A stretch of 64,000 nt of DNA, taken from positions 248,001 to 312,000 of the forward strand of contig CAVZFL010000001.1 in assembly GCA_963774555.1 (NCBI GenBank), written 5' to 3'. The position numbers were made by a program, and so were the translations under genes. Below the pieces are notes generated by a model. The model saw only the letters and a program-made list of their open reading frames with translations. It had not been told where the DNA came from and searched no databases. The stretch is from VRUE01 sp963774555. Its GTDB lineage: Bacteria > Actinomycetota > Thermoleophilia > Solirubrobacterales > 70-9. This document shows positions 1 to 7,295 of the stretch, piece after piece. How positions within the stretch are numbered: the stretch's first letter is position 1; each line of letters starts with the position of its first letter.

Positions 1-1
1 G

Positions 2-898
2 GCGGAGACCGGCGACACCGTCCCCTTCCGCCGCGCCCGCAAGCCGCCCTGGCTGAAGGTGCCGGCGCCGGGCGGGCCGACCTACCGCCGGCTGAAGTCG
101 ATGATCGGCGCCGACAACCTGCACACGGTCTGCGAGGAGGCGAACTGCCCCAACGTCGGCGAGTGCTGGGAGCGCGGCACCGCCACCTTCATGATCCTCG
201 GCGACGTCTGCACCCGCCGCTGCGGCTTCTGCAACGTGAAGACGGGGGTGCCGACCTGGAACGACCCGCTGGAGCCGCTGCGCGTCGCCAACCAGGTGAA
301 GCAGATGGGCCTGCGCCATGCCGTCGTCACCTCGGTCGACCGCGACGACCTGCCCGACTACGGGGCCAGCGCCTTCGTCGGCGTGATCCGCTCGATCCGC
401 ATGCAGGCGCCCGGCTGCAAGGTCGAGATCCTCACCCCCGACTTCCGCGGCCAGGAGATGCCGCTGGCGAAGGTGATCCACGAGCGCCCCGACGTCTTCA
501 ACCACAACGTCGAGACGGTGCCGCGGCTCTACCCGGTGGCGCGGCGCGGCTCCAAGTTCCTGCGCTCGGCGCGGGTGCTGAAGATGGCGAAGGAGATGGG
601 CGGCGAGGGCGTCGTCACCAAGTCGGGGCTGATGGTCGGGCTCGGCGAGACCTTCGAGGAGATGGTCGAGGCCTTCGGCATCCTGCGCGAGCACCGGGTC
701 CAGGTGCTGACCGTGGGCCAGTACCTGCGCCCGACCGAGAACCACCTGCCGGTGGTGCGCTACTGGCACCCGGAGGAGTTCGCGGCGCTGGAGAAGGCGG
801 CCTACGAGCTCGGCTTCGAGTCGGTCGCAGTCGGGCCGCTGGTCCGCAGCAGCTACCACGCCGACCAGAACCTGCCCGAGCGGGCGCTCGCGGGCTAG
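2..898 (+). CDS. lipA: Lipoyl synthase LipA, 5' end outside the window
   Basis: Radical SAM enzyme that inserts two sulfurs into protein-bound octanoyl groups to make lipoyl cofactor for 2-oxoacid dehydrogenases and the glycine cleavage system. The reading frame is open from base 2, so the start lies upstream; the visible part is about 298 codons and ends with TAG. Both cluster motifs are present: the auxiliary-cluster motif CEEANCPNVGEC (around bases 143-178) and the radical SAM motif CTRRCGFC (around 210-233). The family-typical conserved core PAPGGPTYRRLKSM follows a WLKVP segment. The stop overlaps, tail to tail, the stop of the next gene on the other strand. The family assignment is firm; only the first few residues are missing. 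Confidence 0.96.
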   Translation, partial: AETGDTVPFRRARKPPWLKVPAPGGPTYRRLKSMIGADNLHTVCEEANCPNVGECWERGTATFMILGDVCTRRCGFCNVKTGVPTWNDPLEPLRVANQVKQMGLRHAVVTSVDRDDLPDYGASAFVGVIRSIRMQAPGCKVEILTPDFRGQEMPLAKVIHERPDVFNHNVETVPRLYPVARRGSKFLRSARVLKMAKEMGGEGVVTKSGLMVGLGETFEEMVEAFGILREHRVQVLTVGQYLRPTENHLPVVRYWHPEEFAALEKAAYELGFESVAVGPLVRSSYHADQNLPERALAG

Positions 899-1182
899 CC
901 CGCGGCCAGCAGATCTCTCCGCACCATCTCCCGCGCAAAGGCAATCACGTCGCCCAGGGCGCGGGCCTCGTCGATCTCGAAGCGCTCGGCCAGGCCGCTG
1001 GCGAGGTCGGAGACCTGGCGGGGTTGCTCGAGGCGCTCCCAGATCCAGGCGCCGGTGGCGTTGAGGCGCACCGCCGTGCCGGCGTCGACGTCGAGCAGCA
1101 CCGTCTCCTCCGGCAGCTCACCGTGAACGGCGCGCTCGGTGCGACGCAGCGTCGTCCCGGCTCCGATCTCAACCCCCTTCAC
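895..1182 (-). CDS. PqqD-like peptide-binding (RRE) protein of a RiPP cluster
   Basis: 95-aa stand-alone PqqD-family protein. Such proteins form a small winged-helix RiPP recognition element (RRE) that holds the leader of a precursor peptide for a tailoring enzyme. Seen: the typical PqqD pattern of a beta-rich N-terminus (LLDVDAGTAVRLNATGAWIWERL) followed by helices (VSDLASGLAERFEID, REMVRRDLL). Start is GTG at 1182; the ATG a few bases upstream runs into a stop in its own frame. It is transcribed away from the kinase-like gene with only 20 bp between starts, so the two probably share a promoter region. With the radical SAM protein downstream also carrying an RRE, this cluster has two recognition domains. 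Confidence 0.8.
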   Translation of the reverse strand: MKGVEIGAGTTLRRTERAVHGELPEETVLLDVDAGTAVRLNATGAWIWERLEQPRQVSDLASGLAERFEIDEARALGDVIAFAREMVRRDLLAAG

Positions 1183-1202
1183 GATCCATAGCCTAAGGCC
1201 GC

Positions 1203-2066
1203 ATGGGGAGCCTGTATGGATTCGAGCTCGAGAGCGAGCTGCCGCTGCGCCGCCTCAACCGCGCGCCGGGGGTGCGGGGGACGCTCGCGGTCGAGCTGGC
1301 CGGCGAGCCGCTGGTCGAGCCGGCGCAGGAGCCGGCGGGCGTGCTCGAAGACGAGGCGGGACGGCGCTGGTACGCCTCCTATGAGACCGGCGAAGACTGC
1401 CTGCTGGCGATGCCGCCGACCGTCGCCTTCGCCTTGCAGCCGAGCGCGGGCCGGGTGATCGTCGAGCCACGCGGGAACGACGCTGAGCTGCTCGAGCACC
1501 GGATCGCCTCCTCGGCGATCTGCACCCTGCTGGCGATGCGCGGGGATCTCGTCCTGCACGCCGCGGCGGCGACGGTCGACGGGCGCGCCACGATCTTCTG
1601 CGGCCCGACCCGCCGGGGCAAGTCGACGCTGGTGCGAGCGCTGGGCGCCGCCGGGCACCCGGTGCTCAGCGAGGACGGGCTGGCGATCTCGCTCGCGGGC
1701 GAGCCAACCGCCTTCCCGGGAGCGCGCGGTGTCCGGGTGCGCGGCGGCGAGGATGGCGGACGGGTGACGCTGGCGCCCGATCCGGGGCCCGAGGAGCCGG
1801 GACCGTGCCCGCCGGGCGCGGTCGTGCTGCTCGGCGAGCGCGGCGATTCGCTGCGCGTGGAGCGGCTGGAGCGATCGCGCGCTCTCGCCCTGCTCACCCC
1901 CAACCTCGTCCACAGCGGCGGCCGCGCTGCGATCGGCCGCGCCTTCGCCAACCTCGCCACGCTGCTCGCCTCGACGCCGGCCTTTCGCGCCAGCCTTCCC
2001 GACGATCTCAACCGGCTGCCGGCGGCGGCCGAGGGGCTGCTCGCCTCGACCGCTGTTCAGGTCTAG
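1203..2066 (+). CDS. HPr kinase-like protein (HprK-related, RiPP-associated)
   Basis: 287-aa protein with a P-loop GPTRRGKST near residue 137 in the order and spacing of HPr(Ser) kinase-like proteins: an N-terminal region, a histidine-bearing strand (LVLHAAAATVDG), the P-loop, then LSEDGLAISL. Known of the family: free-standing HprK homologs recur in lasso-peptide and related RiPP clusters, where some phosphorylate a serine of the precursor. Inferred here: it may modify the conserved Ser/Thr of the two peptides encoded directly downstream. The start ATG at 1203 gives the usual short N-terminal strand (MGSLYGFELES). The gene heads the plus-strand run hprK-like, precursor 1, precursor 2, radical SAM, ferritin-like. 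True HPr kinase is unlikely, because the protein is short and in RiPP context. Confidence 0.75.
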   Translation: MGSLYGFELESELPLRRLNRAPGVRGTLAVELAGEPLVEPAQEPAGVLEDEAGRRWYASYETGEDCLLAMPPTVAFALQPSAGRVIVEPRGNDAELLEHRIASSAICTLLAMRGDLVLHAAAATVDGRATIFCGPTRRGKSTLVRALGAAGHPVLSEDGLAISLAGEPTAFPGARGVRVRGGEDGGRVTLAPDPGPEEPGPCPPGAVVLLGERGDSLRVERLERSRALALLTPNLVHSGGRAAIGRAFANLATLLASTPAFRASLPDDLNRLPAAAEGLLASTAVQV

Positions 2067-2093
2067 ACTCAATCGCTTATCCACTTGGTCTAC

Positions 2094-2104
2094 AGAGGAG
2101 GAGG
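2094..2104 (+). promoter_or_regulatory. Strong ribosome binding site for precursor peptide 1
   Basis: A purine run AGAGGAGGAGG ends 7 bases before the ATG at 2112. It is the strongest Shine-Dalgarno match in the cluster and supports real, abundant translation of the tiny downstream ORF. Confidence 0.7.
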
Positions 2105-2111
2105 ACGAGGG

Positions 2112-2210
2112 ATGACCGACAAGACTCCGTACGAGGCGCCAAGCGTCGAGCCGATCGAGACCGACGGCGAGCCGATCAGCACCGCAGCCGGCACCAGCCA
2201 GATCGGATAG
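2112..2210 (+). CDS. Candidate RiPP precursor peptide 1 (32 aa)
   Basis: A 32-codon ORF starting with ATG behind a strong ribosome binding site. It contains PYEAPSVE followed by ETDGEPISTA and ends TSQIG. Its neighbour downstream encodes a clear paralog, and conservation of both the N-terminal PYExPSVE and the central ETDGEPISTA between two tandem ORFs argues for selection on the peptides. The YxxP-type N-terminal motif resembles the leader element bound by RRE/PqqD domains in lasso-type RiPPs. No cysteine is present, which excludes a thioether or sactipeptide product. The likely core is the C-terminal half; the mature product is unknown. Confidence 0.75.
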   Translation: MTDKTPYEAPSVEPIETDGEPISTAAGTSQIG

Positions 2211-2219
2211 GTGCGGGCG

Positions 2220-2321
2220 ATGACGGACAGCGCCATCCCCTACGAGCCGCCGAGCGTCGAGGAGGTCGAGACCGACGGCGAGCCGATCAGCACCGCTCCG
2301 GGAACGACTATCGGCGTTTGA
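2220..2321 (+). CDS. Candidate RiPP precursor peptide 2 (33 aa)
   Basis: A second tiny ORF, 9 bp after the first, with the same architecture: PYEPPSVE, then ETDGEPISTA, then a different tail (PGTTIGV). An in-frame GTG at 2211 is an alternative start three codons upstream; no strong ribosome binding site is visible, so it may be translationally coupled to precursor 1. Its TGA stop sits in GTT-TGA-C, and the radical SAM gene begins to be readable in the +1 frame exactly from this point. Tandem precursors with divergent tails are common when one enzyme set processes several products. Confidence 0.72.
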   Translation: MTDSAIPYEPPSVEEVETDGEPISTAPGTTIGV

Positions 2322-3786
2322 CCGACGCCAGCAGCGCTTTGCCTGGGGCCGGCTGGCCTGGAAGCTGGGTCGCCGGCCCCGGCGCACGCTGACGGAGGTT
2401 CCGCCCCGCCCGATCGGGGCGAAGCTGGAGATCACCTACGCCTGCAACCTGCGCTGCGGCTTCTGCTACACCGACTCGCCGCGGCACACCCTGCAGCGCA
2501 CGCCCGAGCTCGACGACGAGCAGTGGCGCGAGGTCGTGCGCGAGGCGCTCGAGCTGGGGATCGTCGAGGCGGTCGTAACCGGCGGCGAGCCCTTCCTGCG
2601 CCGCGAGCTAACCCTGGAGCTGCTCGAGACGCTGGCCTCGGCCGGCGTCGGCGTCACCCTCAACACCAACGGCTGGTTCGTCGACGACGAGGTGGCGCGC
2701 CGGCTCGGGGCGCTGCGCGGGGTCACCGCTCACGTCTCGCTCGACGGGGCGCGCGCGGGGCTGCACGACTCCTCCCGCGGCGTGCCCGGCAGCTGGCGGC
2801 GGGCGATCGAGGGCATCGACCGGCTGCTCGGCGCCGGGGTCGGCGTCTGCGTCGTCCACGTGGTGACACCGGCCAACGCCGCCGGGGTGCCCGAGTTCCT
2901 CGAGCAGATGTGGGCGCTGGGGGTTCCCTGGGTGCGGGTCACGGCCGTGGTGGTGACCGGCGCGGCGGCCCGCGGCGGCGAGTGGGACGTCTCGCGCAAG
3001 GCGCTGCGCGATGCGGCGGCGGAGTTTGAGCGGCGCCACGGCAAGGCGATGCGGATCACCGTCCAGGCGGGGACGGGGGGCACGGTCAGCCTGCAGGGCC
3101 TCTCGGCGCCGGGCAGCTTCCTGGTCCGTCCCAACGGCGACGTGCGCCCCGACTCGCTGCGTCCCTTCACCTTCGGCAACGCCGTGCGCGACGGGGTCGA
3201 GAGCTGCTGGGAGGCGATCCGGGCGGGGTGGGACGACGAGCGGATAAACCGCTGGGCCGGGACGATGAAGGGGCCGGGGGATCTGGCGAAATCCGACCTC
3301 GTGGCGTATCTGGACGAGGAGATCCCCGTGGCGGGGGGGCGCTCCGAGACGAGCGGCTCAGGCCGCAGTGCCCAGCTTCCCGAACCGACTCCACCCCCGG
3401 CGGTCGATCCGGCCGAAGAGCTGGCTGCGGCTCAGGCGAAGGTGCGGGGGCTGGCGGCGGAGAGGCGTTACCGGTTGGCGCCGCTGCGCTCGACCGGGGG
3501 CGAGCGGCAGCGCTTCGTCCGGCTCAGCACCGATGGCCGCTACCTGCGCCTCAACGAGTCCGGCGCGGTCGTCATGGACGCCCTCGACGGTGGCACCCTG
3601 GGCGACGCGACGGCGGCCCTGTCGGATCGCTACGGCCTCGACCCCGAGCGCGCCCGCGAGGACGCGATCGCGGCGACGCGGGAGCTGGTGCGGCGCGGGG
3701 TCGTGCTCAGCGCCGACGCCAGGGGCGCCCATCCGGTCGAGCCGGGGACGAGCGACCTGCCGGATCTCGAGCCCACGGGCATTTGA
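2320..3786 (+). CDS. Radical SAM RiPP maturase with C-terminal RRE domain; start unresolved
   Basis: Seen: CNLRCGFC, a CxxxCxxC radical SAM motif with cysteine codons at 2443, 2455 and 2464, preceded by KLEITYA and followed by VVTGGEPFLRREL, which are family landmarks. In the SPASM position (about 3110-3190) a SPASM-like text is present but the cluster cysteines are missing. The C-terminus (about 3463-3720) is a second PqqD/RRE-like domain (RFVRLSTDGRYLRLNESG and following), so leader binding and catalysis are fused. No ATG, GTG or TTG lies in frame between the TGA at 2221 and a GTG at 2536 that is downstream of the catalytic motif. Either one base is missing near 2326, which would restore a TTG start overlapping the precursor-2 stop, or a CTG start or +1 frameshifting is used. 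The listed start is the first sense codon in this frame. Confidence 0.8.
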   Translation, partial: DRRQQRFAWGRLAWKLGRRPRRTLTEVPPRPIGAKLEITYACNLRCGFCYTDSPRHTLQRTPELDDEQWREVVREALELGIVEAVVTGGEPFLRRELTLELLETLASAGVGVTLNTNGWFVDDEVARRLGALRGVTAHVSLDGARAGLHDSSRGVPGSWRRAIEGIDRLLGAGVGVCVVHVVTPANAAGVPEFLEQMWALGVPWVRVTAVVVTGAAARGGEWDVSRKALRDAAAEFERRHGKAMRITVQAGTGGTVSLQGLSAPGSFLVRPNGDVRPDSLRPFTFGNAVRDGVESCWEAIRAGWDDERINRWAGTMKGPGDLAKSDLVAYLDEEIPVAGGRSETSGSGRSAQLPEPTPPPAVDPAEELAAAQAKVRGLAAERRYRLAPLRSTGGERQRFVRLSTDGRYLRLNESGAVVMDALDGGTLGDATAALSDRYGLDPERAREDAIAATRELVRRGVVLSADARGAHPVEPGTSDLPDLEPTGI

Positions 3787-3802
3787 TATAGCTTTTCTGA
3801 TT

Positions 3803-4834
3803 GTGACGATTGAGCTTGAGCCTTCGCTCGTCGAGAACCTCGGCAGTCCGCAAGGGCTGAAGGATGCGCTGCAGGAAGCGATCAAGCTCGAGCACTCGAC
3901 GATCCCGCCCTACCTGTACGCCCACTACTCGCTCGGCTCCTCCAACGCCAAGGTCGCCAAGCTGCTGAAGTCCGTCGTCCGCGACGAGATGGCGCACATG
4001 GCGCTCGCCTGCAACATCCTCAACGCCATCGGCGGAGAACCAGTGGTCGACAAGCCGGGCTTCATCCCCACCTACCCCGGCCCGCTCCCCGGATCGGTCG
4101 ACGAAGGGCTGGTGGTCCGGCTCGCCCGTTTCTCCCCCGACCTCGTCCACGACGTCTTCATGGAGATCGAGGAGCCCGAGGACCCGCTCGAATTCCCCCT
4201 CGCCGCGGCGGCGACGACCCAGATCACGATCGGCATGTTCTACACGGCGATCGGCGAAAACCTCAATGGCGCCAGCTTCGACGGGCGCCGCGAACGGCAG
4301 ATCCGGCCGGCGCAGATGAAAGGCGTGATCGAGGTGTTCGACGAGAAAACCGCCGCCGAAGCAATCGAGCTGATCGTCGAGCAGGGAGAGGGCACGTCCC
4401 AGTCGCCGCTCGCCGGGGTCAAAGGCGAACTGGCCCACTACTACCGCTTCGCCGAGATCTATCACGGCCGCGAACTGGTTCCCAATCCCGCAGCCGGCCC
4501 CGAAACCCCGGCCGACGAACGCTACAAATACGACGGACCTGAAATCCCCTTCGAATCCGCCGCCGTGCGGGCGCTGGTCGAGAGCCCGAGCACGGCTTCA
4601 TACCCGGAGGGATCCAAAGCCCGCCTGGAGTGCGAACGGTTCAACTACCTCTACACGCAACTGCTGAGCACCCTGCACGCCGCCTTCAACGGCAAACCGA
4701 GCGAACTCTCGCCGGCGATCGAAATGATGTTCGGCTGCTCGGAACAGGCCGCCCAGCTGATGGAAATCCAGTTGCCGTCCGGCGAGTACGCCGGCCCGAG
4801 CTTCGAGTACCAGCCGAGCGAACCTCAGGCCTGA
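3803..4834 (+). CDS. VioB-type ferritin-like domain oxidase in the RiPP cluster
   Basis: 343-aa protein of the ferritin-like family that includes the iminophenyl-pyruvate dimer synthase domain of VioB/RebD. Metal-ligand signatures are visible: LEHSTIPPYL (E30), DEMAHM (E62, H65), and GELAHYYRFAEIYHG in the C-terminal half. These fit a non-heme diiron or haem-free oxidase fold. Start GTG at 3803, 16 bp behind the radical SAM stop, suggests one operon. In violacein-type pathways such domains act on amino-acid-derived imines; in this setting the substrate could be the modified peptide, but that is inference. No other indole pathway gene is nearby, which makes a pigment pathway unlikely. Confidence 0.75.
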   Translation: MTIELEPSLVENLGSPQGLKDALQEAIKLEHSTIPPYLYAHYSLGSSNAKVAKLLKSVVRDEMAHMALACNILNAIGGEPVVDKPGFIPTYPGPLPGSVDEGLVVRLARFSPDLVHDVFMEIEEPEDPLEFPLAAAATTQITIGMFYTAIGENLNGASFDGRRERQIRPAQMKGVIEVFDEKTAAEAIELIVEQGEGTSQSPLAGVKGELAHYYRFAEIYHGRELVPNPAAGPETPADERYKYDGPEIPFESAAVRALVESPSTASYPEGSKARLECERFNYLYTQLLSTLHAAFNGKPSELSPAIEMMFGCSEQAAQLMEIQLPSGEYAGPSFEYQPSEPQA

Positions 4835-4844
4835 GCGGCGTTGA

Positions 4845-4917
4845 TGGAGCCAGCCGGGATCGAACCGGCGACCTCCGCCTTGCAAAGGCGGCGCTCTGCC
4901 AGCTGAGCTATGGCCCC
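4845..4917 (-). tRNA. tRNA-Ala (anticodon TGC)
   Basis: 73-nt cloverleaf. Acceptor stem GGGGCCA pairs with TGGCTCC (one G-T pair), discriminator A. The anticodon stem-loop is CGCCT-TTGCAAG-type with anticodon TGC, and the T-loop is TTCGATC. CCA is not encoded. It lies between the RiPP cluster and the acidic-protein gene. Confidence 0.95.
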
Positions 4918-4966
4918 GTACCCGGGAGTTTAGGCGGCTTAGCGTCGCGGTTTCGCCAAGCGGGGG

Positions 4967-5788
4967 TCAATCGTCGAAGTCGAAGTCCTTGGGCGGCTTC
5001 TGCTCGAACCAGAGCTGATCGTCCTCCGGCGCCTCCTCGAGGAAGTCGGGGGTCTCCTCCAGCACGTCCTCGTCGGCGCGCGGCGATGCGGGCTGGGGTT
5101 CTTCGGCGGCTTCGGGCTCTTGGTCTTCGAGCTCCGGCTCCTCGGCGACCTCCGGCTCGGTCTCGAGGGGCGCCTCGAGCGCCTGGTCGAGTTCGTCGGA
5201 GAGGCGCTGCTCGTTCCAGAAGGCGTCGTCCTCGTCTTCCTCTTCGTCGGCGGGGACAGCGGGCCCCCGGACGCTGACCTCGACCTCGTCGTCCTCGTCG
5301 AGGCCGGCAAGCGGATCGGTCGGGGCGAGCCGCGGCTCGGCGACCTCCTCCTCGACCAGCTCCTCGTCGGTCGGGTTGGGCGGCCCGGGCGCGCCGAGCT
5401 CCTCCTCCATGTCATGGAGTTCGGTCGGCTGCTCGGCGATCGCGTGGCGCTCCTCGGTGGTCGGCCCGGCGGGCTCCGGCTCGGCCGGCGGCTCGGCGAC
5501 GATCTCATGCTCCATCGCCGGCTGCTCCTCGGCGGGCGCGGGAGGAGGAGGCGGCTCCTGCAGATCGGCGATCGAAGGAGGCTCGCGGCGGGAACCCTCC
5601 TCAGGCGCGTCCGGCTGGGTCATGAACTGCGTCGGCGCCTCAGCGGCTGCTTCGGGCGCGCCCTCGTCCCCGGGCCGCTCGGCCTGACCGAACGCCTCGT
5701 CCTCGAGCTGCTTCAGCTCGGAGTCGCCCGCGCCATGCGCGCGCTTCAGCTCCAAATGCTCGCGTATTGCCTCGTCGAGAATGCCCAT
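4967..5788 (-). CDS. Acidic, proline-rich, probably disordered protein
   Basis: About 273 aa. The first 40 residues (MGILDEAIREHLELKRAHGAG) form an amphipathic helix; the rest is low-complexity Glu/Pro/Ala/Asp with no recognisable fold and a very low expected pI. It ends in FDFDD. I start it at the ATG at 5788; a TTG two codons upstream is possible but has a worse-placed ribosome binding site. Proteins with this N-terminal helix and an acidic tail seem typical of Solirubrobacterales-like genomes, but I know of no function. Not part of the RiPP operon (opposite strand, beyond a tRNA). Confidence 0.65.
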   Translation of the reverse strand: MGILDEAIREHLELKRAHGAGDSELKQLEDEAFGQAERPGDEGAPEAAAEAPTQFMTQPDAPEEGSRREPPSIADLQEPPPPPAPAEEQPAMEHEIVAEPPAEPEPAGPTTEERHAIAEQPTELHDMEEELGAPGPPNPTDEELVEEEVAEPRLAPTDPLAGLDEDDEVEVSVRGPAVPADEEEDEDDAFWNEQRLSDELDQALEAPLETEPEVAEEPELEDQEPEAAEEPQPASPRADEDVLEETPDFLEEAPEDDQLWFEQKPPKDFDFDD

Positions 5789-5877
5789 CAGCAACGTCCC
5801 ATCGCGGGAAGCTAAAGCCTATGCGGTTATCCTTGCTCGTGCGAGGGCCCTGGGACGATCCTCCCACCCCCGCACTA

Positions 5878-5915
5878 GGGGCTATAGCTCAGCTGGCAGA
5901 GCGCCTGGATCGCAC
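5878..5915 (+). pseudogene. 5' half of a tRNA-Ala(CGC) gene, cut in the anticodon loop (left island junction)
   Basis: 38 nt identical in form to the start of a tRNA-Ala (GGGGCTATAGCTCAGCTGGC and following) up to anticodon loop ATCGCAC, then unrelated sequence. The anticodon 5' stem CCTGG has no 3' partner here; a matching CCAGG occurs after the same ATCGCAC at 21802-21843 and 25909-25930. The upstream 50 bp resemble those of the intact tRNA-Ala(CGC) at 19493, including a TATCCTTG box, so this was a real, expressed tRNA locus. It marks one end of an integrated element. Confidence 0.8.
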
Positions 5916-5990
5916 GGACGGCGAGGGTGGTTGTCTGCGGCGGGTTGAGCGCGTGGTTTGCAGGGATTTTGCGAGCCACCACGAGTGGCC

Positions 5991-6060
5991 CGATTCACGA
6001 CGATTCGCCCCGATTCGGGGCGATTCAAGCCGTTTCAGGCACTCCTGAAGACGAGTGCCT
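5991..6060. repeat. Four 10-bp-phased CGATTC repeats plus an adjacent perfect inverted repeat
   Basis: CGATTC begins at 5991, 6001, 6011 and 6021, exactly one helical turn apart, with a degenerate fifth unit CGTTTC at 6031. Immediately after, AGGCACTC (6037-6044) and GAGTGCCT (6053-6060) form an 8-bp perfect inverted repeat. Position next to the cut tRNA suggests arm-type recombinase or accessory-protein binding sites of the left attachment site; an origin-like iteron array is the alternative. Confidence 0.55.
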
Positions 6061-6104
6061 GAACGATCGGGGTGCATTCCGAATGCGCTGGTGGCCCGGC
6101 CGGA

Positions 6105-6593
6105 TCAGGCGTCCTCGTCCTCGCGCCGGTAGCGCACCACGCCCGGTAGGTCGCGGGTGCTGACCGGCCCGGAATGGCTGCCGAGCCTGTCATCGCGATT
6201 GGGAATGAGTAGGACGGCATGTCCCTGGGGGCTATCGTCGAGGCTCGTATTCGGCTCGGGCTCCCAAGCGAGCACGGGATAGACGCCCAGTCGTTCCGGC
6301 GGTTCGTCGAGCGGCTCGATGGAGACCTCGGCGACCCAACCGGGCCGAGCGGAAATCGGATCGGCGACAGCATCGATCAGCACCGCCTCAAGCGTGCCGT
6401 ACTGCGTCTCGAGGGTGCTATCGGGGTGGAAATCGACGAGGTGCGGGTCGTCGCCGCTCAGCAGCAAGACCCGCGGGCGCTCCCGCCCCTCCGAGTCGGG
6501 CTGCGCATAGTCGACCACCGGGAGCCGCACCGTTCCGGCCGGATGCCCGTCCTTGTCGAAGAACTCGTAGGTCGCAAGCAGCCGGATCGCCAT
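6105..6593 (-). CDS. Hypothetical protein, first gene of the island
   Basis: 162 aa, soluble, acidic, beta-rich by inspection (LLATYEFFDKDGHPAGTVRLPVVDY). No signal peptide, membrane segment or recognisable motif. It lies downstream of, and in the same direction as, the RES/Xre toxin-antitoxin pair, 60 bp away, and could be its third gene or simply island cargo. I do not recognise the family. Confidence 0.55.
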   Translation of the reverse strand: MAIRLLATYEFFDKDGHPAGTVRLPVVDYAQPDSEGRERPRVLLLSGDDPHLVDFHPDSTLETQYGTLEAVLIDAVADPISARPGWVAEVSIEPLDEPPERLGVYPVLAWEPEPNTSLDDSPQGHAVLLIPNRDDRLGSHSGPVSTRDLPGVVRYRREDEDA

Positions 6594-6653
6594 CGCGCCG
6601 CGATGCTACTGAGGGACAATGAATTCCAGCGCCGAAGTCCCCAGGCGGCTTTC

Positions 6654-7295
6654 CTAGCTTTCCAGTGTCAAACCCCACTCGGTGCATACCTCGACGAGTG
6701 GAGCGGGCGCCGGATCCGTCAGCTTGATCGGCTCCCCTGTCGCGACCAGCTCTCCCCTTCCCTCGAACAGGGCCAGGGCCGGCTTGCCATCGAGCCGCGA
6801 GGGAAAACGCACCGCGGCCGCTTCGCGGCTATCGAAGAGGTCAGCGGCGATCGTCTGGGTGACGATCCGGCGGCGGCTGGTGATCTCGTGCAGGTCGAGG
6901 TGCTCCAATCCGTGCTCGGCGAGCAGGGCGGCGTGCCGCTTCTCCAGCTCGTCGCGCGTCTGCGGCTCGTTCAGATCGATGATCTGGCCGTCGAGATGAG
7001 CTTGTGCCGGCGCCAGGACGTGCTGCTCGCGCCAGCTGGCGGTCACCGGATGGAGAGGAAGATCATCGAGTGAGCCCTCACCGAAGGCCTCCGCGAAGGC
7101 CTGGATCGCGCTCAGCTTGGGGCGAAAGTCGGCCAGAACCTCGCGCAACGAGGTTCGTGGATCTTCGGCGCAGTAGATCGTTCGGAAACGGCGGCGGACA
7201 TCGTCAAAGCGATGGTTCCACGCGCAAAGCTCATGGCGCGTGAAGACCAGCGGGTCGTCCCGATTCCCTACCCGCCACAGCTGTCCCCCGCTCAC
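6654..7295 (-). CDS. RES-domain toxin (NAD+-targeting)
   Basis: 213 aa. The N-terminus has LWRVGNRDDPLVF and FRTIYCAEDPRTSLREVLADF, the Arg and Glu signatures of RES domains (named for conserved Arg-Glu-Ser), and the C-terminal part has AVRFPSRLDG with the Ser motif. Known family members degrade or ADP-ribosyl-transfer NAD+ and arrest growth. The ORF overlaps the upstream antitoxin gene by 4 bp (ATGA), the standard antitoxin-first order of RES/Xre (MbcTA/ParST-type) operons. Full length for the family, so probably functional. Confidence 0.85.
   Translation of the reverse strand: MSGGQLWRVGNRDDPLVFTRHELCAWNHRFDDVRRRFRTIYCAEDPRTSLREVLADFRPKLSAIQAFAEAFGEGSLDDLPLHPVTASWREQHVLAPAQAHLDGQIIDLNEPQTRDELEKRHAALLAEHGLEHLDLHEITSRRRIVTQTIAADLFDSREAAAVRFPSRLDGKPALALFEGRGELVATGEPIKLTDPAPAPLVEVCTEWGLTLES

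Noticed and set aside
1203..2066. Authentic HPr kinase/phosphorylase of carbon control
   Set aside because: RiPP neighbours and lack of a PTS/HPr gene nearby favour a RiPP-associated homolog.
163..2435. Long open frames on the other strand or in other frames of lipA, the kinase-like gene and the radical SAM gene
   Set aside because: High-GC shadow frames: Arg/Ala/Pro-rich translations without domains, fully overlapping genes with recognisable motifs.
3803..4834. Violacein or rebeccamycin type pigment pathway
   Set aside because: Only the ferritin-like domain is shared; no tryptophan oxidase or flavoprotein monooxygenase is nearby.
5878..5960. A complete tRNA at 5878
   Set aside because: Only the 5' half matches; no T-arm or acceptor 3' strand follows the anticodon loop.
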